Assembly (NCBI GenBank): GCA_038242095.1
Contig: JBBSSJ010000169.1
Coordinates: 1-10,343 of the forward strand
Origin: Persicitalea sp038242095
GTDB lineage: Bacteria; Bacteroidota; Bacteroidia; Cytophagales; Spirosomataceae
Length of the DNA: 10,343 bases
Direction of reading: 5' to 3'
A program made the translations under genes and the position numbers. Shown here in pieces: positions 6,566-10,343 of this stretch. The notes below the pieces were generated by a model, which searched no databases, was not told the DNA's origin, and saw only the letters and a list, made by a program, of their open reading frames with translations. Position 1 is the stretch's first letter. Every line of letters starts with the position of its first letter.

Positions 6566-7153
6566 TCAGTTAAAGGTCAATAAAAAGGTAAATAAATAAA
6601 TCCAAAGAAAGTCCAAAAAATGCCAATAAACAGCACAAATCTCGATACGGCGCAGGTTTTTAGCGTGTACCTTGAAGCGGAAAGCCGAAAACAGCGCCAG
6701 GAGCAGGACGATCAAACCACTAATCAGGTGGAAGGCGTGTAAACCGGTGAATACGTACAAAAACGATCCCGAAGGGTTTCCCACGAAGTACACTTTCATA
6801 TCCACCATCTCGCGCCAGCCCTGAAACTGCATTCCTAAGAATGCGAGTCCCAGCACAAAAGTAACAGAAATTGCCATTTTCAGTTGGACGAAGTTATCTT
6901 TTTTTGCGGAAAGATAAGCCCATTGCATACTAATGCTGCTAAGTAGCAGCACAGCTGAACTGTACCAAAATATTACGGGCATCTCAAACTCAAGCCAGTT
7001 GCCTTCCGCCCGTCGCACTAGGTAGGCGCTGGTTTGGGAGGCAAAGAGCATGACTATGCTCACGATGAAGAGCCATAGGATAAACTTCTTAGGATCTACC
7101 GATAAGGTAGCTTCCGGCTCTCTTTGCTGGGGGATTTTAACTGTTGCTTCCAT
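6566..7153 (-). CDS. Cytochrome c oxidase subunit III (shorter copy)
   Basis: This 195-residue protein is the size of the five-span bacterial subunit III. After a polar N-terminus, hydrophobic spans begin at about residue 27. Family marks are LGMQFQGWREMV in the middle, SFLYVFTGLHAFHLISGL, and the C-terminal AVYWHFLDFLWIYLFTFLL. It stands between heme O synthase and the longer subunit III gene in the same operon. The tandem pair suggests that both proteins enter one oxidase complex, or that one has an assembly role. The 52-nt gap upstream holds an A-rich leader and no terminator that I can see. Confidence 0.94.
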   Translation of the reverse strand: MEATVKIPQQREPEATLSVDPKKFILWLFIVSIVMLFASQTSAYLVRRAEGNWLEFEMPVIFWYSSAVLLLSSISMQWAYLSAKKDNFVQLKMAISVTFVLGLAFLGMQFQGWREMVDMKVYFVGNPSGSFLYVFTGLHAFHLISGLIVLLLALFSAFRFKVHAKNLRRIEICAVYWHFLDFLWIYLFTFLLTFN

Positions 7154-7170
7154 TTTTTAATTTTTAATAA
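7154..7170 (-). promoter_or_regulatory. A-rich translation leader without Shine-Dalgarno (short subunit III gene)
   Basis: On the minus strand the ATG is preceded directly by TTATTAAAAATTAAAAA, sharing the core AAATTAAAAAA with the subunit IV leader. No purine-rich GGAGG site is visible, so A-rich recruitment of the ribosome is likely. Confidence 0.4.
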
Positions 7171-7205
7171 GAGAATGATAGAATACTACTTCGACTCATT
7201 CATGT

Positions 7206-8099
7206 TTACATTTTATCGATTAGGAATGCTATTTGCACGATTGGCAGATAAATGAATGAGCCGAACATTAATTGAAGCGCCGTTTTATCGTTGCATTTGC
7301 GCATGAGGTGAAACGTTTGGGCCAGAAACAGAACACCGAAAAGCGTTGCCACGAATGCTGAATTGATTCCCGTCATACCCAGATAATACGGTACCCAGCC
7401 GAAAGGCAACAGGAATAGCGTCCATATCATGATCTGAATCGTGGTATTCAAATCCTTTCCGCCTTTAGAGGGGAGCATTTTAAATCCAGCTCTTTTGTAG
7501 TCCTCATCCAAAACCCAGGCGATGGCCCAAAAATGCGGAAACTGCCAGAAAAACTGGATAGCGAACAAAATGCCCGGCTCCAAACCAAAATGGTTGGTAG
7601 CCGCAATCCAACCGATCATCGGCGGAAAAGCACCGGGAATGGCGCCGACGAAAACAGCGATGGAACCGACTCTTTTTAGAGGCGTGTACACGAACCCGTA
7701 AAGAACAGTAGAAAGCGCGGCCAGAAGAGCCGTGGTAATATTGAAAAATAACGCAAAAATCAAGAGTGAGGTTACGCCTAGGAACACTCCCCAAACGATA
7801 GCCTCCTGCACGCTAAGACGGCCGCTGGGTAGGGGCCGGTTGGCGGTACGTTTCATCAACTTGTCTAAATCTATTTCTATGACCTGGTTGATGATGTTAG
7901 CTGCTCCGGTGATGCCGATGGCAGCCAGACAAAACAGGCCCAGCATAGACCAGTTTATCGTCGGTACGGCCAGGCTGTAGCCGAAGGCACCGGAGAATGC
8001 CACCAATGCTGCCAGACGAAATTTCAACAACTCAAACAAAGCTTTCACTTTGCTTGCCACTAAACTACCACTTGACAAACTGTGGTCGGATGCGATCAT
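7206..8099 (-). CDS. ctaB: Heme O synthase (protoheme IX farnesyltransferase)
   Basis: This UbiA-type membrane prenyltransferase adds farnesyl to heme B to make heme O, the precursor of heme A. The 297-residue length is normal, and the chain is mostly hydrophobic spans. The first substrate-binding motif spans about 68-90, from ANIINQVIEIDLDKLMKRT to NRPLPSGR. The position that is usually the first Asp of NxxxDxxxD is Glu75, while Asp79 is kept. FFWQFPHFWAIAW is followed by the second Asp motif, DEDYKRAGFKMLP, near 198-210. It lies 33 nt after ctaA and ahead of two subunit III genes, so heme A supply is tied to the oxidase structural genes. The start is the first ATG after an AT-rich leader. 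Confidence 0.96.
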   Translation of the reverse strand: MIASDHSLSSGSLVASKVKALFELLKFRLAALVAFSGAFGYSLAVPTINWSMLGLFCLAAIGITGAANIINQVIEIDLDKLMKRTANRPLPSGRLSVQEAIVWGVFLGVTSLLIFALFFNITTALLAALSTVLYGFVYTPLKRVGSIAVFVGAIPGAFPPMIGWIAATNHFGLEPGILFAIQFFWQFPHFWAIAWVLDEDYKRAGFKMLPSKGGKDLNTTIQIMIWTLFLLPFGWVPYYLGMTGINSAFVATLFGVLFLAQTFHLMRKCNDKTALQLMFGSFIYLPIVQIAFLIDKM

Positions 8100-8132
8100 T
8101 ATTTAAGGATTTGATGCTTATTTAAAAACAGC

Positions 8133-9158
8133 TCAGTATTGGGATAGTTCCGTCGACGCAGCGATCTGATTTTCGGTCGTCTTCGCAACAGTCAGAGTAA
8201 GCCACATGACAAACTGGACACCAGCTAAAATTATAGCCAAGGTTAGGTGAATAGGCTGCGCGAAAGCGGGAACGCCCAGATATGCTAAAACAATCCCTAC
8301 CACAATCTCCAATCCAACGATAACCAACATCCAGCGAGCCAACAGATACAGCGAACTGGTTGGAGAAACTGCTTTGTGCACCCGATAAAACAGGAAGGCG
8401 TTGGCCAACAATACTACAATTGAAAACGACCTATGAATGTAAAAGGTTATCCCTAATTCCTCAATCCATTGGCTGCGGGTAGCGTAGCCCATTTGAACAA
8501 TAATAATATCCAACGCTTCCCTTACTTGGGTGCCAATAATAATTTGTAGGAATGACAAACCGACAAGCCCTAAAATCCAGGCTTTCATCTGTTTCTCTCG
8601 CTGAATGTTCCCGGTTGATAAGCGATCGGAATAAATTCGAGCTAAGATGTAGAGGAGAATAAAAACGATGACAATCGCAACCACCATGTGCAGCGTTACC
8701 ATGACGGGGTGCAGCTCGGTGGAAACTACCTTGGAACCCAGCCATCCCTGGAATCCAACCAGAATGAAGGCTGCTAGGCTAGCGTAGAAAAACTTAGGCT
8801 GACCGGAGCGTAGGTAAGGAATAGAGGCAATCAAAGTGGCGAATATCAACAATCCGGTAAACACGCCCAACAGTCGATTGACGTATTCAGTCCACGTTTT
8901 AACCACATTGAATTCTACCTCTCCTTTCAGCTTGGTTCCGTACATCTCCTTGTAATCGGAAGGCAGCTGGGATACCTCCGTAGGAGGAACCCAGCTGCCA
9001 AAACATTTGGGCCAATCAGGACACCCCATTCCCGCTCCCGTGCTTCTGACGATCCCGCCTGCAACAATCAGCAGGTAAACCGTGAAGACCGTCACCAGGG
9101 TCAGGCGCTGGAACAGGCGGTTTTGTCGGGGATTAGTGCGATTGATCGAACTGGTCAT
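8133..9158 (-). CDS. ctaA: Heme A synthase (COX15/CtaA family)
   Basis: CtaA oxidises the C8 methyl group of heme O to a formyl group, giving heme A. The 341-residue protein has about eight membrane spans. Visible marks are GGIVRSTGAGMGCPDWPKC with cysteines at 46 and 52 in the first loop, STELHPVMVTLHM (H150, H157), YIHRS (H242) and QPIHL (H304). The expected first heme-ligand motif ExxHR reads E91-Y-V-N94-R95, so the usual His is Asn. The catalytic-type Glu is kept. Apart from that the protein looks intact, and the change may be a Bacteroidota lineage feature. The ATG lies inside the end of the subunit I gene (26-nt overlap), which suggests translational coupling. ctaB follows by 33 nt. Confidence 0.95.
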   Translation of the reverse strand: MTSSINRTNPRQNRLFQRLTLVTVFTVYLLIVAGGIVRSTGAGMGCPDWPKCFGSWVPPTEVSQLPSDYKEMYGTKLKGEVEFNVVKTWTEYVNRLLGVFTGLLIFATLIASIPYLRSGQPKFFYASLAAFILVGFQGWLGSKVVSTELHPVMVTLHMVVAIVIVFILLYILARIYSDRLSTGNIQREKQMKAWILGLVGLSFLQIIIGTQVREALDIIIVQMGYATRSQWIEELGITFYIHRSFSIVVLLANAFLFYRVHKAVSPTSSLYLLARWMLVIVGLEIVVGIVLAYLGVPAFAQPIHLTLAIILAGVQFVMWLTLTVAKTTENQIAASTELSQY

Positions 9159-10343
9159 TGAAGTTTTGCGCCTCGATCTCAGCTTCCATCTTTATCTCCT
9201 CATTTTCGTGGGGGAGGTTTGATTCGAGCGTCTGAGAATAAGGTACGTTTTGGGGAATGAAGTCTTCCGCTGCACCAGGCTTGCTATAATCGTAAGACCA
9301 ACGATAGACCGCAGGAATCTCGCCCACCCAGTTACCATGGCCTAAATTGACCGGGGTCGTCCACTCCAGGGTATTGGAACGCCAGGGGTTCTGCGGAGCA
9401 ATCTTGCCACGGAACATGCTATGGAAGAAGTTGTACAAAAAAATGAACTGTGCAACGAACGTGAGCAAAGCGGCCACCGTTACGAACATATTCAAATTCG
9501 TGTATGAACTGGTAAAGTCGTAAGTGGTGAACTGGTAATAACGGCGTGGGAATCCAGCAATACCAATGTAGTGCATCGGCATAAATACCAGATAAATCCC
9601 GATGAAAGTAAACCAGAAGTGAATTTGCCCCAGAGTATTGTTCATCATCCGACCAAACATCTTCGGGAACCAGTGATAGACGCCCGCAAAAAGACCGAAA
9701 GCAGCGGCTGCACCCATTACAATGTGGAAGTGAGCTACTATGAAATAGGTATCATGCAGTTGAATGTCCAGCGCGCTGTTTCCCATAATGATACCGGTCA
9801 AACCTCCGGATACGAAAAACGATACCATTCCAATTGAGAATAACATCGCGGGGGTAAACACAATGTTGCCCCGCCAAAGCGTGGTGATGTAGTTGAAAGC
9901 TTTGACCGCCGAAGGCACCGCAATAATCAGCGTCAGGAACATGAAAACTGATCCCAGGAAGGGATTCATGCCCGTTACGAACATGTGGTGCGCCCACACG
10001 ATGAACGATAGGAAAGCAATTCCCAACAGGGAGGCGATCATGGCCCGGTAACCAAAGATAGGCTTACGCGCATTCGTGGCGATAACCTCTGATGTAATTC
10101 CCAGAGCAGGCAAAATGACGATATACACTTCGGGGTGGCCCAGGAACCAGAACAGGTGTTGGAAAAGGATCGGACTACCTCCCACGTTGGGTAGGGCCTC
10201 ACCGGCAATATAAATTTCGGAGAGATAAAAACTGGTACCGAAGCTACGGTCAAATATTAGCAACAATACCGCCGATAAAAGCACCGGGAAAGAAATCAAG
10301 CCCAGAACGGCAGTAATTGTGAATGCCCAGATAGTAAGGGGTA
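9133..10343 (-). CDS. ctaD: Cytochrome c oxidase subunit I, C-terminal part (5' end outside window)
   Basis: This is the catalytic subunit of the aa3-type oxidase, which reduces oxygen to water and pumps protons across the inner membrane. The frame stays open to the right edge; the TTG at 10297-10299 is internal. About 402 residues are visible. Active-site marks are all present: GHPEVY (visible residues 68-73) with the CuB His and cross-linked Tyr, the AHH pair at 118-119 (CuB ligands), PSAVK with the K-channel Lys at 147, and AHFH with the heme a3 and heme a histidines at 204 and 206. The Glu in GHPEV marks the A1 class with a D-channel. The 28-residue distance from HH to Lys matches the bovine protein. 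After the membrane part, a polar tail of about 100 residues ends in the acidic NEEIKMEAEIEAQNFND. The stop overlaps ctaA by 26 nt. No defect is seen. Confidence 0.97.
   Translation of the reverse strand, partial: PLTIWAFTITAVLGLISFPVLLSAVLLLIFDRSFGTSFYLSEIYIAGEALPNVGGSPILFQHLFWFLGHPEVYIVILPALGITSEVIATNARKPIFGYRAMIASLLGIAFLSFIVWAHHMFVTGMNPFLGSVFMFLTLIIAVPSAVKAFNYITTLWRGNIVFTPAMLFSIGMVSFFVSGGLTGIIMGNSALDIQLHDTYFIVAHFHIVMGAAAAFGLFAGVYHWFPKMFGRMMNNTLGQIHFWFTFIGIYLVFMPMHYIGIAGFPRRYYQFTTYDFTSSYTNLNMFVTVAALLTFVAQFIFLYNFFHSMFRGKIAPQNPWRSNTLEWTTPVNLGHGNWVGEIPAVYRWSYDYSKPGAAEDFIPQNVPYSQTLESNLPHENEEIKMEAEIEAQNFNDQFDQSH

Noticed and set aside
10297..10299. TTG as the start of subunit I, giving a 388-residue protein.
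   Set aside because: The frame continues to the right edge with conserved upstream residues (IWAFTITAVLG), so the gene is only cut by the window.

Overview
The window reads as chromosomal DNA from a Bacteroidota bacterium, most likely of the order Cytophagales. The evidence is the oxidase operon order, the style of the proteins, A-rich gene leaders in place of strong Shine-Dalgarno sites, and an ECF sigma factor followed by a membrane protein and an outer-membrane barrel protein. The genus assignment is open. Coding density is high, and I see no mobile element, CRISPR array, tRNA or rRNA.

Layout. (1) Positions 2-1072, plus strand: the C-terminal part of phosphoenolpyruvate carboxylase (ppc), entering from the left edge. 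A strong palindromic hairpin at about 1111-1144 closes it and also faces the convergent operon. (2) Positions 1165-3706, minus strand: a compact three-gene unit transcribed right to left. It holds an ECF sigma factor, a single-pass membrane protein that is probably its anti-sigma factor (20-nt overlap), and a secreted, Asp-rich, outer-membrane beta-barrel-like protein. An ECF-type promoter candidate lies just before the sigma gene. (3) Positions 3913-10343, minus strand: an aerobic respiration operon. In transcription order it holds cytochrome c oxidase subunit I (entering from the right edge), heme A synthase (ctaA), heme O synthase (ctaB), two different subunit III genes, a subunit IV-type protein, a SCO-like thioredoxin-fold protein, a DUF420 membrane protein and a small exported CxxC protein. 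A hairpin with a T-tract at about 3797-3826 ends it and separates it from the sigma unit.

How it fits together. ctaB converts heme B to heme O and ctaA converts heme O to heme A, which subunit I then carries. Subunits III and IV complete the membrane complex, and the three distal genes are probably assembly factors. Subunit II is not in the window; it may lie upstream, beyond the right edge. Two predicted proteins depart from textbook family residues: CtaA has Asn where the first conserved ExxHR histidine is expected, and the SCO-like protein keeps its two cysteines but has no visible copper-ligand histidine. These departures, the uncharacterised CxxC protein and the sigma/anti-sigma/barrel unit are the most interesting content. 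The rest is ordinary housekeeping sequence.
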